Below, piece after piece: positions 49,795 through 61,168 of a stretch of DNA of 64,000 bases; position 1 is the first letter of the stretch, and each line of letters opens with the position of its first letter. The translations under genes and the position numbers were made by a program. The notes beneath the pieces are model-generated. The model was not told where the DNA came from. It did not search any database and was given only the letters and a program-made list of their open reading frames with translations. The stretch spans positions 372,001 to 436,000 of the forward strand of contig NZ_RAPF01000003.1 in NCBI RefSeq assembly GCF_003610805.1. Direction: 5' to 3'. The stretch comes from Altericroceibacterium spongiae. GTDB lineage: Bacteria > Pseudomonadota > Alphaproteobacteria > Sphingomonadales > Sphingomonadaceae.

Positions 49795-50397
49795 ATGAAG
49801 AGGAACGCACCTGCTGTAGCTCGCAACAGGGAACCGCTTACTGCCATTCTGGCAGAAGAACTGCCCGACAGTGGAATGGTGCTGGAAGTTGCGAGCGGGA
49901 CAGGTGAGCACGCCGTCTACTTTGCCGAGAGATTCCCAGAGCTTCATTGGCAACCAAGTGATCCGGATGCTGGAGCACGCGCTTCGATTGTTGCGTGGCA
50001 GAAGGAAAGCGAACTGGCCAACCTGGCATTACCGATTGCACTGGATGCCGGAGAAGAGGAATGGCCGGAATGCGCTCTGTCGGCCATGCTCTGCATTAAT
50101 ATGGTTCATATCAGCCGTTGGGCCGCGAGTGAGGGGCTCATGAAAGCGGCGGGGCGGCTGTTGCCACAAGGCGCTCCTCTTATTTTGTATGGCCCGTATC
50201 TTGAACCCGATGTAGAAACGGCACGCTCTAATCTGGAATTCGACGCCTCACTCAAGGCGCGGAACATGGAATGGGGATTGCGGCCTATCGGAGCAATGGA
50301 TCGCCTGGCAGAACGAAATGGGCTGGAACGCACGAGAAGGGTGGCTATGCCAGCTAATAATTTGACCCTCATCTATCGTAAGCAGGGCACGAAATAG
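49795..50397 (+). CDS. DUF938 SAM-dependent methyltransferase-like protein
   Basis: 200 residues. Motif I is VLEVASGTGEHAVYFAERFP, followed by WQPSDPDAGARASI and CINMVHISRW; GPYLEPDVETARSNLEFDASLKARN is typical of DUF938. The fold binds SAM; the methyl acceptor is unknown. The gene follows the Rossmann protein gene after 11 nt and probably ends the dgt operon. Confidence 0.88.
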   Translation: MKRNAPAVARNREPLTAILAEELPDSGMVLEVASGTGEHAVYFAERFPELHWQPSDPDAGARASIVAWQKESELANLALPIALDAGEEEWPECALSAMLCINMVHISRWAASEGLMKAAGRLLPQGAPLILYGPYLEPDVETARSNLEFDASLKARNMEWGLRPIGAMDRLAERNGLERTRRVAMPANNLTLIYRKQGTK

Positions 50398-50432
50398 AAA
50401 GGCCTGCCGGCATTCATCATGCGCAGCAGACC
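50393..50432. terminator. Hairpin between the DUF938 and entericidin genes
   Basis: AATAGAAAGG and CCTTTTCTATT, with inner CTGC/GCAG, make an imperfect stem whose plus-strand end is T-rich. It sits between two convergent genes and probably serves both. Confidence 0.5.
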
Positions 50433-50459
50433 TTTTCTATTATCGTGCTTGTTTAGCGC

Positions 50460-50588
50460 TCAGGTGGCATCATCAACGGAGTTCGCTGCGGATTCGAGAT
50501 CCGCCCCGGCTCCCCGCACAGTATTGCAGGCGGTCGCCGTCAGGGCCATGAGGCCGGCTGTTACAGCCAGAATGATTTTACGCGACAT
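50460..50588 (-). CDS. Entericidin A/B family lipoprotein
   Basis: 42 residues. The signal peptide MSRKIILAVTAGLMALTATA is followed by the lipidated Cys21 and the family signature CNTVRGAGADLESA. Mature size is only 22 residues. Entericidins are small membrane lipoproteins; in E. coli EcnB is a bacteriolytic toxin countered by EcnA, while alphaproteobacterial copies are usually single and of unclear role. GAAGGA stands 8 nt before the ATG. No second entericidin gene is next to it. Confidence 0.9.
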   Translation of the reverse strand: MSRKIILAVTAGLMALTATACNTVRGAGADLESAANSVDDAT

Positions 50589-50651
50589 GATCGAGATCCT
50601 TCGTCTGCTATTATCAGAAGAAAAACTGTCTTCAACGATTTAGGTTCCGCT

Positions 50652-51557
50652 TCAGGAAGATCTGGTGCGACGTCCGACTCGTGCCAGAAAGTGTTCACGC
50701 CACGCGATAACCATGCCAGCTGCGATGATCAGGGGGGCGCCGATCCAGGTGCTGGCCGGAGGCAGGGTTTGCCAGATCAACCAGCCATAGATTGTGGCCC
50801 AGAAAAGTGCGGAATAGTCCATCACGATGACGCTGGCGACCTTGCCGAAGCGCAGTGCAGAGGTGAGCAATATCTGGCCTGTCGTCCCTGAAATGCCGAT
50901 ACCGAGCAGAAGCAGCCATTCGAAAGTGCTGTGTTTCGTAAAGACGAAAAATAGCGGAAAAATCATAGCCACACTGCTGAATGTTGCAAACCAGAAGACG
51001 ATGGTAAGCGGTTTTTCGGTCTTGTTGAGATCGGCGATCTGAATGGAGATCAACGCGACCATAAAAGCACCTGCGAGGGCCACAGCGGCACCAACGAGGG
51101 GCAGATGGCTTCCACCCGGCTGCGCAATGATGAGTACACCGGCAAAGCCGAAGATGACGGCAGCCCAACGGTAGAGGCCGATTTTTTCCTTGAGCAGAAG
51201 CATGGAAAGAATCACGGCCCAGATCGGCGCAGTGAAGCTCATCGTCGTCGCCTCGGCGAGCGGGAGCAGCATCACACCGCCGAAATTGAGCATCATGCCG
51301 ATCAGACCGTAAACCGCGCGGCGGGCATGCTTCCCCGGATGGCTGGTAGCGAGGGCTGAAACCCCTGTTGTGGGAATGAGCCAGAGGAGAATGATCGGCA
51401 AAGCGATGAATTGCCGCCAGAACAGGATTTCCAGCAGATTGATATGATGTTCGCCCGCGACTTTGATGAGGGCTGACATCGTGGCCAGCGCGGCAATGGC
51501 GCCGAGCCGGATTATCAGGGCCAGAACCGGCCGATCACGGTTTTCGGAAAGGGTCAT
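50652..51557 (-). CDS. EamA/DMT family transporter 1
   Basis: 301 residues with about ten predicted membrane helices in two EamA repeats; WRQFIALPIILLWL and MSFTAPIWAVILSMLLLKEKIG are typical of the drug/metabolite transporter superfamily (RhaT/RarD-like). Substrate unknown. AAGGGAAA before the ATG at 51557 decides the start; a 12-codon longer start is not needed. Divergent from a small membrane protein. Confidence 0.9.
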   Translation of the reverse strand: MTLSENRDRPVLALIIRLGAIAALATMSALIKVAGEHHINLLEILFWRQFIALPIILLWLIPTTGVSALATSHPGKHARRAVYGLIGMMLNFGGVMLLPLAEATTMSFTAPIWAVILSMLLLKEKIGLYRWAAVIFGFAGVLIIAQPGGSHLPLVGAAVALAGAFMVALISIQIADLNKTEKPLTIVFWFATFSSVAMIFPLFFVFTKHSTFEWLLLLGIGISGTTGQILLTSALRFGKVASVIVMDYSALFWATIYGWLIWQTLPPASTWIGAPLIIAAGMVIAWREHFLARVGRRTRSS

Positions 51558-51660
51558 TAGGCTTTCCCTTAGGCAGAACAGGCAGGCAATCAAGCGCTGA
51601 GATGAATTGTCTCGTCAGCAAGACTTGCCGCATAGATAGCAAGCCGCCATATCGCCGAGC

Positions 51661-51894
51661 ATGCCGCACGAACCGGACTTTCTGCTCTTTGCCAGCGATG
51701 CCACATTGCTGGCCGTATGGGGCGGGGCTTGCCTGTTTGTTGCCTTGATTGCGATGCTGGCTGAATGGCGCCGGCACAGACGCAAGGTGATCGACGCGGT
51801 GGGTTGGATGCCTTGGACTACGATCTTCGTTCTGATGGCCTTTTTAGGCACGGCCCTGCTGACGATGGCAGTAAAGAGCTGGTTCGCTCCCTGA
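51661..51894 (+). CDS. Small membrane protein, two helices
   Basis: 77 residues. Hydrophobic helices at about 14-34 and 52-73 flank the basic EWRRHRRKVIDAVGW loop. Not assigned to a function. It ends 5 bp before the convergent cpaF-like gene and lies 104 bp from the divergent transporter. Codon use matches its neighbours. Confidence 0.65.
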   Translation: MPHEPDFLLFASDATLLAVWGGACLFVALIAMLAEWRRHRRKVIDAVGWMPWTTIFVLMAFLGTALLTMAVKSWFAP

Positions 51895-51899
51895 TGCGA

Positions 51900-53417
51900 T
51901 CAGAGACAGGCTTCGAGATAGGCCTGATCGAAACCGAACTGGCGGGCTTTTTCGAGTGTGTAGGGGCGCAGGCCGGAAGACCGGAATTCGCCGATGATCT
52001 TCCCTTCCTCATCTTCATCGAGATATTCGAACTTGAAGAGTTCCTGCGTCACGATCACGTCGCCTTCCATGCCGATCACTTCGGTAATGTTGGTGGTGCG
52101 GCGCGAACCGTCGCGCAGGCGCTTGACCTGTACGATCAGATCGACACTTTCGGCAATCTGGCGGCTGATGGCTTCCTTGGGTATCTTAATATCCCCCATC
52201 ATGATCATATTTTCCATACGTCCGAGGCATTCGCGCGGAGAGTTGGCGTGGAGCGTGCACATCGATCCGTCATGCCCTGTATTCATCGCAGCGAGCAGAT
52301 CGAAACATTCTGCACCACGGATTTCTCCCAGAATAATCCGGTCCGGACGCATACGCAGCGCATTTTTCACCAGGTCGCCAATGGTGATTTCACCTTGTCC
52401 TTCGAGATTGGGCGGGCGGGTTTCGAGTGGCAGCCAGTGCGGCTGCTGAAGGCGCAGCTCGGCTGCGTCCTCAATCGTTAGCACGCGTTCCCCCGGATCG
52501 ATCATCTTGGACAGAGCATTGAGCATCGTCGTTTTGCCAGAACCGGTCCCGCCCGAAATCACCACATTCATCCGGCAGGCTCCGGCAATCTTGAGCGCGG
52601 TGCACATTTTATCATCCATCGAGCCGAAACCCATCAGCATATCGAGCGTAATCGGCTTCTCGGAAAACTTGCGGATCGAAATGGCCGTGCCACGCAAGCT
52701 GAGCGGCGGGACAATGACATTTACACGGCTGCCATCTTTAAGGCGGGCATCGGCAAGCGGCGTGGTCTGATCTACCCGGCGACCTACCTGGTTGACGATA
52801 CGCTGAGCAATCTGGAACAGGTGCTGTTCATCCCGGAAGCGAATGGGCGCGAGCTGCAACTTGCCCTTGCGCTCGACATAGGTCTGGTCCGGGCCATTGA
52901 CCATGATGTCGGTGACATCAGGATCTTGCAGCAATTCCTCCAGCGGACCGAAACCAAGCAATTCATCGATCAGCACTTTTTCGAGTGCGAACTGTTCACG
53001 CCGGTTGAGCGTGATTTTCAGCTCGGTAAGCACTTCCATGATGATAGGCCGGAATTCTTCGGACAATTCCTCCTTGGAAAGTGTGGAAGCGGCTTCGGGA
53101 TCGACTCTTTCGAGGAGACGGGGAAGAACCTGTTCTTTGATTCGGTGAACACTGGCTTCAAATCCACCGATTTCAGCGACACTTTCATCGGCCGCGTTGG
53201 CGCGCTCGGCCAGACGGGATAAAGCATCATTTACGGCAGGCGCCTGGTGAGGCTCACTTCCTGCGGCTCCGGGGCCACCGGGTGTCAGAGGGTCGCTTTC
53301 AGGCCGTTTTTCGCGTGATCCGGATGCAGGTTCCTTCATTGGTCGGGCAATGCCGAAATTCGGTCGCGAAGCCGGCTTTACCGTGCCTGTGCCGTTCTTG
53401 CGTCCGAAACCGTTCAT
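51900..53417 (-). CDS. cpaF: CpaF/TadA-type secretion ATPase
   Basis: 505 residues. After a disordered, Pro/Gly-rich N-terminus (1-70) comes the helical domain, then the ATPase core with Walker A SGGTGSGKTTMLNAL, the Asp box LTIEDAAELRLQQPHW, RIILGEIRGAECFDLLAAMNTGHDGS, and CTLHANSP. These ATPases power Tad/Flp pilus assembly. No other tad/cpa gene (pilin, CpaB, CpaE, TadB/C) is nearby, so it is an orphan or the rest lies elsewhere. It converges with the small membrane protein gene. Confidence 0.92.
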   Translation of the reverse strand: MNGFGRKNGTGTVKPASRPNFGIARPMKEPASGSREKRPESDPLTPGGPGAAGSEPHQAPAVNDALSRLAERANAADESVAEIGGFEASVHRIKEQVLPRLLERVDPEAASTLSKEELSEEFRPIIMEVLTELKITLNRREQFALEKVLIDELLGFGPLEELLQDPDVTDIMVNGPDQTYVERKGKLQLAPIRFRDEQHLFQIAQRIVNQVGRRVDQTTPLADARLKDGSRVNVIVPPLSLRGTAISIRKFSEKPITLDMLMGFGSMDDKMCTALKIAGACRMNVVISGGTGSGKTTMLNALSKMIDPGERVLTIEDAAELRLQQPHWLPLETRPPNLEGQGEITIGDLVKNALRMRPDRIILGEIRGAECFDLLAAMNTGHDGSMCTLHANSPRECLGRMENMIMMGDIKIPKEAISRQIAESVDLIVQVKRLRDGSRRTTNITEVIGMEGDVIVTQELFKFEYLDEDEEGKIIGEFRSSGLRPYTLEKARQFGFDQAYLEACL

Positions 53418-53664
53418 TCACTCAAATCCTGATTGTTTCCAAGCTATTCAGCCATAAATATATGGCGTTCCTCTTTGAACGGTATGGCTTATATTCTCCT
53501 GAACAAAAGGGTGAATAAGGCAGAAACTTTGAAAGTTCCCTAATTTACCGTCATTTCAACTCAAGGGACAGGCAAGGCTTGTCGCGCTTGCGAATATGGT
53601 TAGGTCTGCCCAGTGAACCCTTTCCGCCAAGTGGGTCGGGCGTGGCAGAAAATAGAGGACAATG

Positions 53665-54561
53665 ATGGCGCAACACTCCGAACGGGCCGGGCTGCTTTAT
53701 GTGCTGGCCGGTTTTTCCCTGCTTGCAGTGGGTGATGCGATCATCAAGGGAATGGCCGGTATGTGGCCGCCAACCGCCATGGCTGCCACGCGATATGCTC
53801 TGGCGGCTATCGGAATGTCGGCTGTTCTGGTGCATCGCGAAGGGTGGAATGCGATATTGCATATGCCGCGCCCCGGGATGCAATGGCTGAGAGGTGGCGG
53901 CGTTGCTGTGGGAAGCATCGCTATATTTGCTGCCGTATGGGTGATGCCTCTGGGCGAAGCCATTACGATTACCTTTACACAACCCATGCTCACAGCTTTG
54001 CTGGCGGCATTGTGTCTGGGAGAGAGACTGCGCAAACCTGCCATCATTGCAACTCTTGTGGCTTTTACAGGGGTGGTCATTGTGCTGCGGCCCAACTTTC
54101 TCGTTCTCGGCATGGCCGCTTTGCTGCCGCTCGCTTCCGCTTTGGGAATGGCGGTACTGATCACCACCAATCGTGCCACAGCAGGTGCAGCAGGCACTTT
54201 TGCCATGCAGGTCTATCTCTCTATCACAGCTTCTGTCTTACTGATCGGCGCAACGCTGATCGGCCATTTCAGCGGATTGCCCGCGCTGCACATGCACTGG
54301 CCGGCCTGGCATGTCTTTGCCCGCTGCGCCTTTATCGCCTGCAGTGCGACAACAGCGCATCTGTTCATTTATCTCGGAACTACCAGGGCGGGCGCTGCGG
54401 CGGTTGCTCCGATGACTTATGGACAGCTTCTGACTGCTGTTCTGCTCGGCTGGATCTTCTTTGGCGATGTTCCCGATGCGCTGAGTTTACTCGGTGCAAC
54501 TCTGATCGTTGGAGCTGGGCTCTATCTCTGGTGGAGCGGACGGCATAGCAAGAATAGCTGA
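53665..54561 (+). CDS. EamA/DMT family transporter 2
   Basis: 298 residues with ten predicted membrane helices. MPLGEAITITFTQPMLTALLAALCLGERL is the conserved EamA turn; the second repeat ends GWIFFGDVPDALSLLGATLIVGAGLYLW. Substrate unknown. The second of two adjacent ATGs (53665) has GAGGA at a proper distance. The HNH protein gene follows 3 nt after the stop. Confidence 0.9.
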   Translation: MAQHSERAGLLYVLAGFSLLAVGDAIIKGMAGMWPPTAMAATRYALAAIGMSAVLVHREGWNAILHMPRPGMQWLRGGGVAVGSIAIFAAVWVMPLGEAITITFTQPMLTALLAALCLGERLRKPAIIATLVAFTGVVIVLRPNFLVLGMAALLPLASALGMAVLITTNRATAGAAGTFAMQVYLSITASVLLIGATLIGHFSGLPALHMHWPAWHVFARCAFIACSATTAHLFIYLGTTRAGAAAVAPMTYGQLLTAVLLGWIFFGDVPDALSLLGATLIVGAGLYLWWSGRHSKNS

Positions 54562-54564
54562 GCT

Positions 54565-54849
54565 ATGCCGGTTTCACCTGACATGCTAAAATGCTGGTTA
54601 TGCGGCCGGGCCATCGGGACCCGGCTGCAATGGCATCATACCATTCCCAAGGCCAAGCGCGGCACTGTAACCGTCCCGCTTCACCCGATTTGCCATCGGA
54701 CGATCCATATCCATTTCACGAATGCGCAACTGGCCCGGATAAAAGGGGCGCGGGAGCCCCTGCTTGAAAATACCGATATTCAGCGCTTTCTTCACTGGAT
54801 TGCAGACAAACCGCCTGACTTCCATGCTCCTACACGGCGGAAGCGTTAG
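54565..54849 (+). CDS. Small HNH-type protein
   Basis: 94 residues. KCWLCGR, WHHTIPKAKRG and VPLHPICHRTIHIHF fit a minimal HNH/zinc-ribbon nuclease fold: two Cys early, the catalytic HH, and CH near the end. The basic tail (APTRRKR) may hold DNA. Host or mobile function cannot be told; small HNH proteins like this also occur as ordinary sphingomonad genes. It starts 3 nt after the transporter gene and ends 12 nt before the first 134-nt repeat. Confidence 0.75.
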   Translation: MPVSPDMLKCWLCGRAIGTRLQWHHTIPKAKRGTVTVPLHPICHRTIHIHFTNAQLARIKGAREPLLENTDIQRFLHWIADKPPDFHAPTRRKR

Positions 54850-54860
54850 CAAACCGCACG

Positions 54861-54994
54861 TGTTGCAAAACGTGCAACACGATTTGCAGTTAAGTCGTTT
54901 GTACGAATCCCGCAATTCACCCATACGGAACGGGCCTTTCAGGCATCCTCTCCCAAACTTATTCAGCCCGGTCTTTTGGCCGGGCTTTCTTTTT
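54861..54994 (+). repeat. 134-nt unit, copy A (possible small RNA with terminator)
   Basis: About 92% identical to copy B at 55136-55269. It begins with a 19-nt palindrome (TGTTGCA, 5 nt, TGCAACA), has a ~65-nt conserved middle, and ends with an intrinsic terminator: GCCCGGTC (54966-54973), loop TTTT, GGCCGGGC, then TTTCTTTTT. One T-G pair in this stem is a T-A pair in copy B, so the hairpin is kept while its sequence drifts. No open frame fits. Either tandem small RNA genes or a duplicated regulatory/terminator element. Confidence 0.7.
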
Positions 54995-55087
54995 ACCTGC
55001 TATAAGCCGGCTTCATTTGTTGGGGGGGTGTGGGCAAGCCCTGTGATCGCTGTAATCTCTGTGAAAAACAGTTTCTTATATCGATTA

Positions 55088-55115
55088 GCTGCCGCAGCGG
55101 CTTAAAAATTTTTAT
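55088..55115 (+). terminator. Short hairpin with T-rich tail between the two units
   Basis: GCTGC, CGCA, GCGGC is a 5-bp stem followed by TTAAAAATTTTTATTTT. It may terminate a transcript of the 141-bp spacer, or mark the 5' boundary of copy B, whose upstream DNA (55102-55135) is very A+T-rich and promoter-like. Confidence 0.4.
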
Positions 55116-55135
55116 TTTCAATATCTTATAAAATA

Positions 55136-55269
55136 TGTTGCAAAACGTGCAACACTATTTGCAGTTAAGTCGTTTGTGCGAATCCCGCAGCTCACCCATA
55201 CGGAATGGGCCTTTCAGGCATCCTCTCCCAACTTATTCAGCCCGGTCTTCCAGACCGGGCTTTCTTTTT
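55136..55269 (+). repeat. 134-nt unit, copy B (possible small RNA with terminator)
   Basis: Second copy, 275 bp downstream of copy A in the same orientation. The palindrome is identical (55136-55154). The terminator stem is GCCCGGTCT (55240-55248), loop TCC, AGACCGGGC (55252-55260), then TTTCTTTTT. Substitutions lie mostly in unpaired positions or are compensated. TATCTTATAAAATAT just upstream could be a -10 region. The unit ends 8 bp before the stop of the convergent secreted-protein gene. Confidence 0.7.
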
Positions 55270-55277
55270 GCCCTCAC

Positions 55278-55853
55278 TCAGTTGGGAACGGCATATTGTG
55301 CCGAAGCGAGGACCTGAACGCGATCCAGGCTGCCACCGGATTCGCTGGGGTGGCTGACTGTGAGAGTAAAATTCGGATCGCTAACGGAACGATAGGTTAT
55401 GCTGGTCATATCTCCTTCCCGTCGTTGATCGATCTTGCTCCACCGTTCCTGAAAATCAGCCGAAGTCAGCACCGATTTTACAACAGGGTACAGATCGTCC
55501 TTCCGTGCACCGCCGGTGATGTGGCAGATCGGAAGAGTGGTGGAGGTTACCAGTATATAACCGCCCGTGAGCGTGGAGTTGATCCGCCAATAGATGGTAT
55601 TCTGTCGCCAGGAAGGCGGCGGCAGGGCAATATCGGGAACATCATCCACCATGCCCATTTCGGCGCCAAGGCCAGCTTGCTCGATGAGATTTTTAGGATT
55701 CTCTACCCATTGTTGAGGATCAAGAATCCAGTTCTCGCAGACGTGCAATGCTCCATCGAAGCCTCGCTCAAGCGGTGTGCGTTGATCTGTTCCCGCCGCG
55801 AACGAAAGGCTGGGCAGGGCGACGAGCGTAATTCCCAACAGCAAATATCTCAT
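55278..55853 (-). CDS. Secreted protein, unknown function, next to the ATP synthase operon
   Basis: 191 residues. MRYLLLGITLVALPSLSFA is a signal peptide. The mature part has two cysteines (LHVCENWILDP and LPICHITGG), an IEQAGLG motif and a C-terminal ITYRSVSDPNFTLTVS. Layout (signal, Cys, AG motif, central Y, second C-x-I) resembles the protein at 9934-10530. A much longer reading frame runs up into atpC but the ATG at 55853 with GAAGAG upstream gives a proper signal peptide. It lies behind the terminator of the atp operon. Confidence 0.75.
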   Translation of the reverse strand: MRYLLLGITLVALPSLSFAAGTDQRTPLERGFDGALHVCENWILDPQQWVENPKNLIEQAGLGAEMGMVDDVPDIALPPPSWRQNTIYWRINSTLTGGYILVTSTTLPICHITGGARKDDLYPVVKSVLTSADFQERWSKIDQRREGDMTSITYRSVSDPNFTLTVSHPSESGGSLDRVQVLASAQYAVPN

Positions 55854-55914
55854 GGCTCTTCTTTCCGAGAATGGATGACTGGGCTCATGCCAGGCTCGAT
55901 CCAAGCTCAAAATG

Positions 55915-55946
55915 AAAAGGGCCGCCCACAGAGGGGCAGCCCTTTT
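55915..55946 (-). terminator. Terminator of the ATP synthase operon
   Basis: AAAAGGGC-C-GCCC and GGGC-A-GCCCTTTT form a strong stem with one internal mismatch and a 6-nt loop, with TTTT on either side. It begins 26 bases after the atpC stop. Confidence 0.88.
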
Positions 55947-55971
55947 CCGAAACTCGACTGTCATCAGTCGA

Positions 55972-56229
55972 TCAGTCTTCGACATGCTCGGCAAGAAGAG
56001 TGAGACCTTTGTCGCCCACTTCGGCAAAGCCGCCGCGAACCTGAATTTCTTCCGGCTGACCACCGGCGCTTTTGAAAATCTGCACCGTGCCGTCAGCGAT
56101 GGTCGACATGAAAGGCGCGTGGCCTTCCAGCACCCCGAATTCGCCTTCCATGCCGGGGACAACCACCATGTGGACTTCCTCGGAACGGACCAGCTTGGCC
56201 GGGGTGACGAGTTCGAAGTGAAGAGCCAT
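55972..56229 (-). CDS. atpC: ATP synthase subunit epsilon (short form)
   Basis: 85 residues: only the N-terminal beta-sandwich ([45 protein letters not shown]). The C-terminal helical hairpin, which inhibits ATP hydrolysis in E. coli (139 residues), is missing; short forms are usual in sphingomonads. Control of hydrolysis would then need another factor, such as the zeta inhibitor of alphaproteobacteria. It starts 5 nt after atpD. Confidence 0.93.
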   Translation of the reverse strand: MALHFELVTPAKLVRSEEVHMVVVPGMEGEFGVLEGHAPFMSTIADGTVQIFKSAGGQPEEIQVRGGFAEVGDKGLTLLAEHVED

Positions 56230-56234
56230 TGTGC

Positions 56235-58591
<2,357 letters not shown>

Positions 58592-58592
58592 G

Positions 58593-58885
58593 TCAGTCCT
58601 TAAGCTCCGTTACTTCGACCAGCTTTGGATCGTCCCGCAACCAGTTTTCATATTTGGTGAAAACGTCACGCGTATAATCCTGAGCATGGTGATAGTCGAA
58701 AGCTGCGCGATCTGCCCAACGTTCGAAAATGTAAATATTCGGCGACCCGTCCGCAGCGCGGCAAGGCTCGAAATGCTCACATCCCGTCTCTGCCTTTGTT
58801 TGCGACACAATCGCCGCAACCGCTTCCCGAGCATCATCAAGATGCTCGGGTTTAACGGGAATAGTGGCAAAGACGGTATAGCTCA

Positions 58886-58886
<1 letters not shown>
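58593..58886 (-). CDS. Antibiotic-biosynthesis-monooxygenase (ABM) domain protein inside the atp operon
   Basis: 97 residues, a single ferredoxin-like ABM domain: [44 protein letters not shown], then [24 protein letters not shown]. Members include cofactor-free quinol or polyketide oxygenases (YgiN-like), heme-degrading proteins and stress proteins of unknown role. The start overlaps the atpA stop by one base (TGATG) and the stop is one base before atpG, so it is translated with F1 subunits. The conserved His pair YHH supports a real domain; substrate unknown. Confidence 0.88.
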
Positions 58887-60983
<2,097 letters not shown>

Positions 60984-60996
60984 GCAAAAACCCCTC

Positions 60997-61158
60997 TCAA
61001 CTATCCGAAAGAAACGGAAAATCCAGCCACTGCAATACAGGCATGCCAAAGGCTCCCCGGCAGGGCTGGCGCGCGACTACCACCGAGGGGCAGGGGATGC
61101 AACCCGACTCGGATATCGATTTGCTGCATTGAAACAGGGTGTGGCTAAAATATTGCAT
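60997..61158 (-). CDS. Possible small protein or leader ORF upstream of atpH
   Basis: 53 codons, [19 protein letters not shown] and on to FPFLSDS, with four cysteines. AGGAG lies 8 nt before the ATG and overlaps the stop codon of the protease gene (TAGGAG). It ends 13 nt before the atpH GTG. No family is recognised and codon use (ATA, AGC) is not convincing, so it may be an unused frame or a regulatory leader peptide. Confidence 0.3.
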   Translation of the reverse strand: MQYFSHTLFQCSKSISESGCIPCPSVVVARQPCRGAFGMPVLQWLDFPFLSDS

Positions 61159-61168
61159 AGTCACGCTC

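Noticed and set aside
54890-54930. CGAATCCCGC in the 134-nt units looks like the T-arm of a tRNA, suggesting an integration site
   Set aside because: The 5' side of the stem (GTTTG) does not pair with CCCGC, there is no acceptor or anticodon arm, and no integrase gene is in the window.
54764-55105. A 113-codon plus-strand frame across the HNH gene end, repeat A and spacer
   Set aside because: It runs through a strong terminator and repeated non-coding DNA, has no ribosome site and no protein-like composition.
55854-56162. Longer reading of the secreted-protein gene into atpC
   Set aside because: The extra 103 codons overlap the atp terminator and atpC and would bury a clean signal peptide; the ATG at 55853 is preferred.
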